Source: Paraburkholderia xenovorans LB400 (lineage in GTDB: Bacteria > Pseudomonadota > Gammaproteobacteria > Burkholderiales > Burkholderiaceae). Taken from it: DNA of 64,000 bases. The notes below the pieces were generated by a model, which made no database searches, had not been told where the DNA came from, and saw nothing but the letters and a program-made list of their open reading frames with translations. The stretch's first letter is position 1; every line of letters begins with the position of its first letter. Location: contig NC_007952.1 in assembly GCF_000013645.1 (NCBI RefSeq), positions 3,286,001-3,350,000 of the forward strand. Reading direction: 5' to 3'. This document shows positions 26,558 to 34,918 of the stretch, one piece after another. The position numbers and the translations under genes were made by a program.

Positions 26558-27743
26558 GTGTCCTGCAACCGCTTTCAGCGGTGGCTCTGCCGCACAATGA
26601 CTACCACACCCCGGGACATATCTCGCGCGGTGCCCGAGATCTGGTAGGGATTCCTATATTTCTTCAATGCTCTTGCCGCTCTTCATCTCTTTCTGAAGAA
26701 TCGACAAGGCCCGTTGCCGCATGCGCGCAACTGCCAGCTCGGCAATCCTCCGAATGTGATGGCGCTGCCTTTCCTCTTCACTGAGGATCTCGCGCGGAAT
26801 ATTCAGGTCCATTCGCGTGAAACCGCGGATTGAACCGCTCCGGGTTTGTCGAAGAACGTCGAGTCTGGCTCTATGCCGCGCGAGTGGACAGCACCGCGTT
26901 TCGATTGTAAGTCTCCTCAACCTCTGCTGGCGACGCGTAGCCGCGGAATCATGCGCGGTCTTCTGTGGATACCAAGAAGAAATTCAGTGCACTCGCACTG
27001 ATCTCTTGTCATGTCGATGACTGCACCGTTCTGGCATTCAGTATCTGGTCGGGACTATCCTGAGCCATTCCTAGCCGAGCTAGCCGATCTTCAGCGCACA
27101 GTTCCCCGCGGTCGAACGGCCCCGTGACGATTTTCTTCAAACACGTAAGATCCGTATCCAGCGATACATAGTGGAGTGTATGCAGGACAGGAAGCAGATT
27201 TTACGATCAGGTTAGGCGGTTCCAGATCGCACGGCTGATGCTGCCTTTTCTTTATCGCTGCCTTACGAGTCCGATAGTTGCCCGTCGGGTTGCCCCCTTC
27301 GATCAGTGTCTGGACGGCTGCAATCTGCACCGGCCTTTGGCCTTCCCGGCCAAAGGCGTCGGAGTGATGCCGCGGCCGCAAGGGTTCATGCGCATTCGGT
27401 CGCCCTAAAGCGACATTGCATTATGTGCGAGAACGTTAAAGAGAAATGTATTGTGCCAAGCTTAAAGTGGAGGCGAAGCTCATCGAGAGAGGTTTCAGCA
27501 TGAGGTTTTGACATACGAAGTTATACCACGGGCCCGAGGGCACTTCGCGAACGAAAGAAAGCTCCATGGACACGAGTAAGCTCAATGAAAGCCATGTGCG
27601 ATCACCCGACGGGCAAATGATGCGCTCGAGCAATTTAGCCCGTTTATCTGGTAAGACATGCCGAAGTCTTTTCGAAAAAACTAATCTCAGGCTGGCTGAT
27701 AAAAAGAGCGGGCGGATTTCCAAGATCACTGCACCGGGCAGCG
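26558..27743. other. Gene-poor stretch of about 1.2 kb
   Basis: Apart from the small minus-strand candidate at 26654-26812, the frames here are short and resemble nothing I can name. The stretch joins a lipoprotein gene to an XRE regulator gene within a run of broken or orphan genes and looks like decayed accessory DNA. Confidence 0.4.
26654..26812 (-). CDS. Possible small protein of 52 residues
   Basis: From an ATG at 26812: MDLNIPREILSEEERQRHHI followed by a strongly helical, charged tail ending KSGKSIEEI. The sequence looks protein-like (amphipathic helix, no low complexity), but there is no ribosome binding site and the frame extends upstream to 26920. It may be the end of a lost gene. 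Confidence 0.25.
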   Translation of the reverse strand: MDLNIPREILSEEERQRHHIRRIAELAVARMRQRALSILQKEMKSGKSIEEI

Positions 27744-28040
27744 TTAGCCGCTTGCGATGTCGTATTTCTCGAGCCCGGCGATCTCCGAGCAAACAATGCG
27801 GCCCAGCGCATGGACCTCTTGCGGCGTCAGGTCAACCGCGTACGCATAGTAGAGAACACTGAGGGGGTGTACGCCTATGGCGCGCGCGATTTCGTCGAGC
27901 TTGTCCAGCGTGGGGGTCTGTTTTCCAAGCTCCAGTGCACTTAGATATGTCCTGCTGGACACGCCAAGACCGTCTTGAGATATGCCGCGCATTCTGCGAG
28001 CCGCTCTCAATCCGCGTGCCAGGCCAAGACGAATCGACAT
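27744..28040 (-). CDS. XRE family helix-turn-helix regulator
   Basis: 98 residues. The HTH_3 domain covers residues 5-65: LARGLRAARRMRGISQDGLG, then SSRTYLSALELGKQTPTLDK and LDEIARAIGVHPLSVL. Small stand-alone XRE repressors of this kind sit in mobile and defence loci. It is divergent from the unknown gene at 28232. Target unknown. Confidence 0.85.
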   Translation of the reverse strand: MSIRLGLARGLRAARRMRGISQDGLGVSSRTYLSALELGKQTPTLDKLDEIARAIGVHPLSVLYYAYAVDLTPQEVHALGRIVCSEIAGLEKYDIASG

Positions 28041-28231
28041 CAGTCATATGGGTAAATTTGAAGATGTCACTGTCGTCGGATGCACACGATTGCGCTACAA
28101 TTGATAATGTGCAAAATGTAACAAACCACCTCTTGCGGACCGTACGTCATCTGAACGACAGGGCCGAATCTCGCAAGCCCAGCGCGTAGCGGTGACACCG
28201 TTGACTTCAGCCCGTTGATTTTTTCGAAAAG

Positions 28232-28654
28232 ATGCTGCTTACAAAATCTCCATGGGAGACGCCGTATCGGATCAGACATGACCCGTTTAACCGTTGGCGC
28301 CTCGCCGGCCTCAATCACGTAGCCACGACGTTCCTGATACGGGCTGCGGAGACTCGACCTGATGATCCCGACGGCTATTCCTTTATCGTCGCGGATCCAT
28401 CAATTCTTGTTTCGGTTCTCGAAGGGTACGGAGCCGCCAAGCCTCGTTTGCTGGCGATCGATTGGGAAACGTTGGTTCCTGTTTCGAGCGTTTGGTCATA
28501 CTCGTACGCTGAAGATGACCGGGATTATCTTGCTTATGCGGATGCACACGGCCGTCTGCGAGCCTGCGAACCTCAGCAACCCGATCCTCTCGACGCACAT
28601 AGCAAGGTGATTGTTTGGGCGCATGCAGATTCGGACGCAACACACCTGTCTTGA
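28232..28654 (+). CDS. Unknown protein, 140 residues
   Basis: Starts MLLTKSPWETPYRIRHDPFN and contains WRLAGLNHVATTFLIRAAET and YSFIVADPSILVSVLEGYGA. Amino-acid use looks natural and no membrane segment is present. No family recognised. It lies between an XRE regulator (divergent) and an AbiEi-like antitoxin gene. Whether it is translated is uncertain because no strong ribosome binding site is visible. Confidence 0.45.
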   Translation: MLLTKSPWETPYRIRHDPFNRWRLAGLNHVATTFLIRAAETRPDDPDGYSFIVADPSILVSVLEGYGAAKPRLLAIDWETLVPVSSVWSYSYAEDDRDYLAYADAHGRLRACEPQQPDPLDAHSKVIVWAHADSDATHLS

Positions 28655-28841
28655 TTCAAAAGCTTATAGATGAGCGTAGACGATCAAGCCTCCCGATATC
28701 TCTGTACGAATATCTGCTTGTGTGACGTTCGGCGGCGCGGCGCCCCTTTGCTGAACTGTCCGCGTCGCCTCCATGCGCGAGTCGGTGCGCCGCTGCTTTT
28801 CGGCACCGACTACGCGATTCGGTACATCGGTTAGCAAGAAT

Positions 28842-29504
28842 ATGTTGAACCCCACTGAAATCGTGCAGTTCCTGATGGACTTCGCGCCACGATCGCAGCC
28901 GCTTGGTCTGCGCTACTTCGCGGCGCTTGGAATTGACGTGCAGCAGGTGAGCGAACTCGTGCAACTGGGATGGTTGCGACAGTTGTCCGAGGATGCTTAT
29001 CTGCTTCGCGGCGACCAGCCGGGGGTCGATGGAACGATTGCCTATTTGCGAGCGTTTATCCCAAATCTCCATGTAGGGGGAAGAGCGGCGCTAGAGTGGC
29101 ATCGGATGATGCATCATCTTCGTTTCCGCGACCGGATTGATTTATGGGGGCGCGGCTATTGCAGCATTCCTTCCTGGGCGGTGGACAGGCTTGCCTGTTC
29201 CTACTATTCCCACCCCTTGTTTGACACGCGGATGGATGAAGGCTACGGGTTGAAGCCGCTTGCGTGGCGCCACCCGCAGGTGCTGGTTTCGGTTCCTGAA
29301 CGCGCAATTCTCGAATACGTCAGTGTCTCACTGGAGCTGGTCCTGATAGAAGACGTGCGAGACCTCATCGGCAGCCTTAGGAACATCCGGCTGAACGTTC
29401 TGCAGGAGCTGGTCGATCACTGTCCCCGCAGAGATGTAGTGTGGGGGCTGAAGTTTCTCGCAGAGGACGAGGGCGTGGATTGGGCTCAGCAGCTACGCGC
29501 TTGA
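28842..29504 (+). CDS. AbiEi-family antitoxin (type IV toxin-antitoxin), orphan
   Basis: 220 residues. The N-terminal winged helix (VQFLMDFAPRSQPLGLRYFA, VQLGWLRQLSEDAYLLRG) and the following RAFIPNLHVGGRAALEWHRM match AbiEi_3_N plus AbiEi_3, the antitoxin of the AbiE phage-abortive system, which also represses its own operon. The body continues with SVPERAILEYVSVSLE and ends GVDWAQQLRA. The cognate AbiEii nucleotidyltransferase normally follows directly; the next 430 bp carry no such gene. The ATG at 28842 was chosen as the domain start; the frame opens at 28773. Confidence 0.75.
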   Translation: MLNPTEIVQFLMDFAPRSQPLGLRYFAALGIDVQQVSELVQLGWLRQLSEDAYLLRGDQPGVDGTIAYLRAFIPNLHVGGRAALEWHRMMHHLRFRDRIDLWGRGYCSIPSWAVDRLACSYYSHPLFDTRMDEGYGLKPLAWRHPQVLVSVPERAILEYVSVSLELVLIEDVRDLIGSLRNIRLNVLQELVDHCPRRDVVWGLKFLAEDEGVDWAQQLRA

Positions 29505-29932
29505 AAAAATCCCGGCGTGACGATCCTGGGACCCTGTTTTTGCGCAAGCATTAACGTCTCCCGTAGGACGCTCTTATGACCGTTTGAGCATCGAGACGGC
29601 CATTAGTCTTCTTGACTCCACGCAGACGATTGCGGTTTGAAGACCGGTCATCCGGGCATTTCATTACAATTCAACGCGGCCGAAGCAGCCTCCGTTGCCG
29701 CGGCTCCGGTTGATCGTTTCTGGCTGCGAAGGTTACGGCATGCGAACCGGAGAGTGATACTGTTGCGTCCAATGTACGCGCAGCACGTGAGCGTGCTATC
29801 GGACGCGTTAGCCCACAGGTTGCATCTCCTTTCGCGATCGGCAGATCGCGCCGTACTGCCGAAACGCTACTCTTGCCAACGATTTCGCCAGCGACATTGT
29901 GCCGCCCACACCAACCAAGCGATTCAGGCGTG
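29505..29932. other. Gene-free stretch where an AbiEii toxin would be expected
   Basis: Reading both strands I find no nucleotidyltransferase motif and no other recognisable protein. It separates the orphan AbiEi gene from the convergent IclR regulator. Confidence 0.4.
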
Positions 29933-30799
29933 CTACCGGGAAATGGCACCACGCGCAAGCGCTGTACTGACTTCGTGCGCTGTCTGCCTTACTGCGCTGA
30001 TGAACGCTATCTGGGCCCGTGGGCCATCCGGAAACACCGGATAGATCATCGAGATACCGATGGATCCGACTGGATAGCCACCGGGGTCGAATACGGGCGC
30101 AGCAATGCAACACAACTGGGGATTTGCTTCGCCAACATCGAAGGCTAGCTTTTCGTCCCTGACACGGTCGAGTTCGATCCGAAGCATTTCGGGGGTCGTC
30201 AGCGTCTGCGGGGTTTGCTCTCGGAAGGTGATCTGATCGATCAGGCGATTGCGCTCGTGCTCAGGCAGGAAGGCCAGAATCGCCTTGCCTACCCCGGTAC
30301 AGTACAAGGGTTCCCAGTCGCCCGGCGTCTGCTTGACCGAGACCACGTTGTCGGCCGGCATCACCTCGATCAGCACAACCCGGTCGTTCTGCAGAACAGC
30401 AAGATGCGACGTCTGTTTCGTCATCGTGGACAACCGTTTCAGGAGCGGTCGCGCGGTTTCCACCAGGGACGCGTCCGTACGAATCAACCTGCTCCAGGCG
30501 GCCAGCTTTGGGCCCGGCGTGTATGTCTTCAGCGCGGCATTCTTGTTGACGAGCGCGCTGCGTTCAAGTGTGTTGAGAAAGCGGAATGCAGAACTCTTGT
30601 CGATATCGAAATGCGTGGCGATTTCGTGAAGCTTGAGCGGGCGATCTGCCATCAGGATGTGCTCGAAAATGTTTAAGCCCTTTTCAAGCGACATGATGAT
30701 GGTGGTGTCGGCCTTCTCCCGCACGCGCGGTTCAGAAAGCAACGCTTCCGCGGAGTCGGCCGGTTCGGCGCTCGGCGTTTTGGCACGGACGTTACGCAT
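29933..30799 (-). CDS. IclR family transcriptional regulator
   Basis: 288 residues. The N-terminal winged helix (RPLKLHEIATHFDIDKSSAF, RFLNTLERSALV) is followed by the effector domain with VGKAILAFLPEHE and the C-terminal CCIAAPVFDPGGYPVGSIGI. It is the last gene of a minus-strand run VOC-RidA-MFS-IclR. A long palindrome lies directly upstream (30805-30819) and a related one in the VOC/hydrolase divergent promoter, so it probably controls itself and the cluster. Confidence 0.92.
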   Translation of the reverse strand: MRNVRAKTPSAEPADSAEALLSEPRVREKADTTIIMSLEKGLNIFEHILMADRPLKLHEIATHFDIDKSSAFRFLNTLERSALVNKNAALKTYTPGPKLAAWSRLIRTDASLVETARPLLKRLSTMTKQTSHLAVLQNDRVVLIEVMPADNVVSVKQTPGDWEPLYCTGVGKAILAFLPEHERNRLIDQITFREQTPQTLTTPEMLRIELDRVRDEKLAFDVGEANPQLCCIAAPVFDPGGYPVGSIGISMIYPVFPDGPRAQIAFISAVRQTAHEVSTALARGAISR

Positions 30800-30804
30800 G
30801 GTTG

Positions 30805-30819
30805 TTGATCATTAATCAA
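30805..30819. promoter_or_regulatory. Candidate IclR operator upstream of iclR
   Basis: TTGAT-CATTA-ATCAA, perfect 5-bp arms, extended outward by CATGGT…ACCATG (11 of 13 bases symmetric on each side). It begins 6 bp upstream of the regulator start codon. The same TTGAT-N5-ATCAA core is at 33170-33184. Confidence 0.6.
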
Positions 30820-30869
30820 TGACCATGCGAATTATGAACTACCGCCCGACAAACTGCAAACCGCCGGTC

Positions 30870-32105
30870 TCAGTCTTGGGCCTCGACAGGTCTCAGCAGG
30901 ATCGCCGTATATCCGCCCCGGAGTTTGAACAGCATATAGATCGCCATGAAGCCGATCACCAGCGCCGCAGGCAACACCGCGAGTGCCCTGATCGCTCCAT
31001 TGGGCCCGAGTTGATCAAGGTTGCGCCCAATGATCGGCAATGCGACCGCAATCGACAAGAATCCGCCGCCGCCCATCAATCCGAGACAAAGCGGGCCACC
31101 TCGTGGGAACCGCTCCGAGGTAATGCCCAACATGGTCGGCCAGAACAGCGATTTGCCGACTCCGAACAGCGTCGCTGCAGCGAACGCAGCCAATACCGAG
31201 TCGCCTGGATGGAGTGAGCCCAGCATCCATAGGCCCGCCGCGCACAGCGCGCTGCATAGCGTGAGTGCAAAGAACGGCGACCGGTGCACATAGCGACCCA
31301 CCGCAGTGCGCATAGTGAACACTAGCCCCGCCGTATACACCAGAAAGAGAATGCCATCGAGACCGGTCAACTGTTTCATCATTGATGGAAACCATTGATC
31401 GGCGCCGAGTTCGGTGATTGCAGTGAGCCACATGAAACAGAACAGCACCAGAAACAGGGGATTGACCGTCTCGCGCAACATCTCGTTCGTAGGTACTTCG
31501 CTAGCGGCGCGTTCGGTCGGCGGAAAACTCTGGTTCCATGACATGGCCATGTAAGTCAGCGTTGGCACTGCGACGACCGCGAGCTTGACCTGCCATATCG
31601 CGTGGAACTGGGTGAGCCCCAACGCCGCGAGACCACCGACGATCATGCCGGCAGGCCACCATGCGTGCAACGCGTTCAGGCGCGTGGTCTTCTGGTCGTT
31701 ATAGATCGACGAGACCAATGGATTCACCACGCCCTCGACGAGCCCCTGACTCAGGCCCATCACGAGGAAACCCACGTAGAGCATCGTCGTCCCGAGGTGC
31801 GCGAAGATCGAATCAGCGTGTACGACCGGGTAAGGCGCTAGAACGATGATGACGAGGCTTGCGAGGAAGCCGAATCCCGACAGCAGATAAAGCCGTCTCA
31901 TGCCGATCAGGTCAATCACAAAGCTGCTGAGGAAGATCGACGCCGTGAAGCCGAAGAACGCCGGCCCCCAGATCAGGCCCATCTGCTCGCCACTCAAATG
32001 AAATGCTGCACGCAGGGGGGCTTCGATGTCGCCGCGAATGGCGAAGACCAGCGCAGTAGTCAGCATCGAAATGCAACTGGCCATGAAAAGTCTTGAGCGG
32101 TTCAT
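30870..32105 (-). CDS. MFS transporter of the IclR cluster
   Basis: 411 residues with 12 membrane helices, including SCISMLTTALVFAIRGDIEA at the N-terminus and GLIWGPAFFGFTASIFLSSF. LVEGVVNPLVSSIYNDQKTT is reminiscent of the FucP/sugar-like MFS branch. The start codon overlaps the stop of the RidA gene (ATGA), so both are translated together. It should import the compound degraded by the RidA/VOC/hydrolase enzymes. Confidence 0.9.
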   Translation of the reverse strand: MNRSRLFMASCISMLTTALVFAIRGDIEAPLRAAFHLSGEQMGLIWGPAFFGFTASIFLSSFVIDLIGMRRLYLLSGFGFLASLVIIVLAPYPVVHADSIFAHLGTTMLYVGFLVMGLSQGLVEGVVNPLVSSIYNDQKTTRLNALHAWWPAGMIVGGLAALGLTQFHAIWQVKLAVVAVPTLTYMAMSWNQSFPPTERAASEVPTNEMLRETVNPLFLVLFCFMWLTAITELGADQWFPSMMKQLTGLDGILFLVYTAGLVFTMRTAVGRYVHRSPFFALTLCSALCAAGLWMLGSLHPGDSVLAAFAAATLFGVGKSLFWPTMLGITSERFPRGGPLCLGLMGGGGFLSIAVALPIIGRNLDQLGPNGAIRALAVLPAALVIGFMAIYMLFKLRGGYTAILLRPVEAQD

Positions 32106-32620
32106 GCCAGCCCCCTTTCGGTCGTGATGATTTCCGCAAAGAAACCCAACATCACTGGCGCACCAAGCGGCATGACGTGGTGACCCAGCGCCGTGCGGGC
32201 ATGTCGCCCGCGTTCGCCTAGCACGTCCTGCAGCAACCTCGATGCGGCATCGAGCACGAGCGGCATGTCGTCGTAGTCCTGCGTACAGCCGACGTGTCCA
32301 TCAAGACGGATCAACCGGACATTCGCGAGCGAACCAGCTGCCTCAGCCAGTTGCGCGAGTCCGTTGAGCGCACAAAGACGGGCGGCCGCAATGCCATCCT
32401 GAGTAGAAACGGTATCACCGAGCAAACCCACGTGGCGCAACGTTTCTCCATCGAACGGCAACTGGAACGAGGTCGTGATGAAGTTCGCGTATCGGGCCCA
32501 CGGCTCATATGCGCCGACGGCCGCCGGCGGTTTGGGCAGCATCAGTCCAAGCGCCATCAGGCGCGTCTCGGGGGTGGCACTCGCGTCGGCGATTACCTTC
32601 GCTTCGGCAGGGTAGTTCAT
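32102..32620 (-). CDS. RidA (YjgF/YER057c) family protein
   Basis: 172 residues. The core GLMLPKPPAAVGAYEPWARY and FITTSFQLPFDGETLRHVGL, with NVRLIRLDGHVGCTQDYDDM, fit the longer RidA subgroup. RidA proteins hydrolyse reactive enamines/imines or act in catabolic steps. ATG at 32620 with an aaaggagacag ribosome binding site. Cotranscribed with the MFS gene downstream (4-nt overlap) and the VOC gene 60 bp upstream. Confidence 0.85.
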   Translation of the reverse strand: MNYPAEAKVIADASATPETRLMALGLMLPKPPAAVGAYEPWARYANFITTSFQLPFDGETLRHVGLLGDTVSTQDGIAAARLCALNGLAQLAEAAGSLANVRLIRLDGHVGCTQDYDDMPLVLDAASRLLQDVLGERGRHARTALGHHVMPLGAPVMLGFFAEIITTERGLA

Positions 32621-32680
32621 GTCGCTGTCTCCTTTTATCTCAGCCGTGCATCGAACCGGCAAACGCCGGCAATGAATTTT

Positions 32681-33154
32681 TCAGACCGCGTCCGACGTCT
32701 GTGCCGGTGCGTACTCCGCAGTGCCTTCCCAGGACGCATCTTCAGAGGATGAAAAAATGAATTCGACCGTGGCGCCGTTCGGGTCGACGACGAATACCTG
32801 GTGCTCGTGCAGGTCGGGCACAGTGCGGGCGCGGTAAGGCATCGCTAGCGAGCGCAGCCGTGCTTCGAACGACGGCAGTCCATTGCAGCGGAACGCAATG
32901 TGATCCACCGCGCCAGTGCCCGTATTTCCGGGAGCCGCCTGCCTGTCGCCGAGATAGGCGCGCAACTGTTCATCTGCGGGGTCGTAGACGGCGAGGTGCA
33001 AGGCAGCCCAGTCTCCCCGGTAAAGCCAGCGCCCGTCGAACTTGAAGGCAGGGCGTGGGCCGACACGTAGCCCCGCAACCTGTTCGAAAAACGCTGTTGT
33101 TTCCGGCAAGCACCGCGTGCGCAGCGTGAAGTGGTCCAGCGAGCGAATGTCCAT
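32681..33154 (-). CDS. VOC (glyoxalase/extradiol dioxygenase fold) family protein
   Basis: 157 residues: MDIRSLDHFTLRTRCLPETT, then GAVDHIAFRCNGLPSFEARL and HQVFVVDPNGATVEFIF, giving the His/His/Glu metal-ligand layout of a two-repeat VOC protein. ATG at 33154 has ggaggcagg upstream. First gene of the minus-strand operon; the promoter region is shared with the divergent hydrolase. Confidence 0.88.
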   Translation of the reverse strand: MDIRSLDHFTLRTRCLPETTAFFEQVAGLRVGPRPAFKFDGRWLYRGDWAALHLAVYDPADEQLRAYLGDRQAAPGNTGTGAVDHIAFRCNGLPSFEARLRSLAMPYRARTVPDLHEHQVFVVDPNGATVEFIFSSSEDASWEGTAEYAPAQTSDAV

Positions 33155-33169
33155 TCCTGCCTCCATGAG

Positions 33170-33206
33170 TTGATTAAATATCAATGATGTTGATTATATA
33201 AAATCA
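33170..33206. promoter_or_regulatory. Candidate IclR operators in the VOC/hydrolase divergent promoter
   Basis: TTGAT-TAAAT-ATCAA at 33170-33184 has perfect arms and the same core as the site upstream of iclR. A second, looser inverted repeat TGATT-ATATAA-AATCA lies at 33191-33206. The stretch is very AT-rich and sits between the VOC start (33154) and the hydrolase start (33276), so it can serve both directions. Confidence 0.6.
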
Positions 33207-33275
33207 GACGGGTAGACTTGCAAGGGGGTAAACCCGCAAAATCCTGCAACCGTTTTGACCGACGAGTATCCGTAG

Positions 33276-34106
33276 ATGAATGAGATCAAACGCCTGGAAA
33301 CGACCGTGCGCGGTCAAACCATCAGTTACCTTGAACTCGGAGACGGGCCTCGAACCCTGTTGCTCCTACATGGCATCACGAGCGATGCGAGCAACTGGCT
33401 GAGCACCATGCCGGCACTTGCACAACGTGGCTGGCGCGTAATCGCACCCGACCAGTTGGGATTTGGTCAATCATCTAAGCCCAGCGTACCGGTTCGTCCG
33501 CGCACGCTCTCGGACATGGTTGCGCCTCTGCTGGATGCATTGGGGCTCGAGATGGTATCGATCGTGGGTCAGTCGATGGGTGGGCATGTCGCGGGCCTGT
33601 TTGCCGCGCAGTATCCGGAGAGAGTCGAAGCGCTCGTCCTCGTCAACGCTGGCTACGGCCTTGCCCTTCCTGAGGTGAAGGATCCTCGTGACCTCGGCCA
33701 TGCGGTCACGCCCGGTGGTCTTTGGGCATTGAACCCGGCTACGCGCGATGATTCACGACGTCTGCTGGAAATGGTCTTTCATGATCAGGGATTGGTGACG
33801 GAGGAACTGATCGACGGTTTTTATGCAGACCGTCTCGGCAAAGGCGATGGCGCGGTGATCAGATCAATCAGCGAATCGTGGGCGCGCAGGGAAGACACAC
33901 TCGAAAGCGCTTTCACGGGGCTCGAACGCCGCCCTGTTCTCGTGATCCAGGCGCGCCAAGACAAGGTTGCGCCCTATCACCTCGGACGCGCGATACACGA
34001 AGGAATCGCCGGATCGAGATTTGTCGTTCTCGAGGATTGCGGCCACGCGCCGCCGCTCGAAGCGCCGGAGGTCTTCAACAAAACTTTGACGGAATTTCTG
34101 GTTTAG
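33276..34106 (+). CDS. Alpha/beta-hydrolase (meta-cleavage-product-hydrolase-like)
   Basis: 276 residues. Oxyanion region LLLHGITSDASNW, nucleophile elbow GQSMGGHVAG with Ser100, acid in VIQARQDKVAP (Asp229) and base in EDCGHAPPLEAP (His257). The DQLGFGQSSKP segment is typical of C-C bond hydrolases and esterases of aromatic catabolism. Divergent from the VOC-RidA-MFS-IclR operon and probably under the same regulator. Confidence 0.9.
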   Translation: MNEIKRLETTVRGQTISYLELGDGPRTLLLLHGITSDASNWLSTMPALAQRGWRVIAPDQLGFGQSSKPSVPVRPRTLSDMVAPLLDALGLEMVSIVGQSMGGHVAGLFAAQYPERVEALVLVNAGYGLALPEVKDPRDLGHAVTPGGLWALNPATRDDSRRLLEMVFHDQGLVTEELIDGFYADRLGKGDGAVIRSISESWARREDTLESAFTGLERRPVLVIQARQDKVAPYHLGRAIHEGIAGSRFVVLEDCGHAPPLEAPEVFNKTLTEFLV

Positions 34107-34158
34107 CAGAAAACGCGGCTGCGTCGGGACCGGCAAGAAAAATTAGGAAATTAAAAAG

Positions 34159-34331
34159 TGTAATGGTCGAGCTATTTCGGACAGGCTGATAGGTTCTTTC
34201 GCTGTCGGCTTTGCCCCATAGGCACCGGGCGACAGGCAGCCCAAAGGCGAATTCAGGCGTACGGCATTGTAGAATGCCGCAGACAGCGAGGCTATCCCCC
34301 TATTACAGCCGGGCCTTCGCTTTCTTCGCAT
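34159..34331 (-). mobile_element. Remnant of an IS3-family transposase (C-terminal end)
   Basis: On the minus strand the frame reads AFYNAVRLNSPLGCLSPGAY then KPTAKEPISLSEIA, the usual last 40 residues of an IS3 orfB product (integrase core tail). The rest of the gene is absent. A TG-started end, tgtaatggtcgag, at 34159 may be the right terminus. It lies about 590 bp left of the recombinase trio. Confidence 0.6.
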
Positions 34332-34918
34332 TCCTTTACCGACCGTGCCAACATCGTTCCTTACAGTTCGGCCGCCGTTGCCCGCAGCACAACGGGCTTA
34401 TCCTATTCCGCGTGAATCTCCGGATGGTGCGAACCCGTTCTATGCGCCGGCGGCGTTCTGTCCATGATGGTCCTTCGCTAGAAGACCATGCCTTGCTGCA
34501 TACCTTTTGGTTCAAGCCTGCCAGCGCGTTTGGCTTATTCCGTATAAAAGAGTCTTCCAGATGTTCATCACATGTTGGTCGTACCCATGCGCAGAATCTC
34601 TTCTTGGGATCGACAGAAGCCTACGCTTATTGTTCCCTCAGAATCGTGAGAGTGCTTATGGCTGGATGACGCGACGTAGTCGTGCTTTCGGAGTTCTAAC
34701 GCATGTCAAGTGATCGAAAGAGACAGGGTTTCTACTTTGCTTGAGGTGCGGGGCATATCTTGATCGGGCACACGGATTGTGAACACCAGGGGGAGAGTGC
34801 CCGAACAAGGAAAACCGTATCTCTTTGGATTGCGCGATTTTTGTGAGCATGAGGGAGCTCTGCCTGCTGGGCGGACTTCCGGTCAAACGTTCTATCAGCG
34901 GCTCTTAAACCCACACAC
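34332..34918. other. Gene-free stretch upstream of the recombinase trio
   Basis: No recognisable gene on either strand. It should contain the promoter of the trio. I looked for a copy of the nested repeat found at 40121-40249 and did not see one here. Confidence 0.4.

Noticed and set aside
29505..29932. Possible AbiEii toxin after AbiEi
   Set aside because: No nucleotidyltransferase motif found in any frame.
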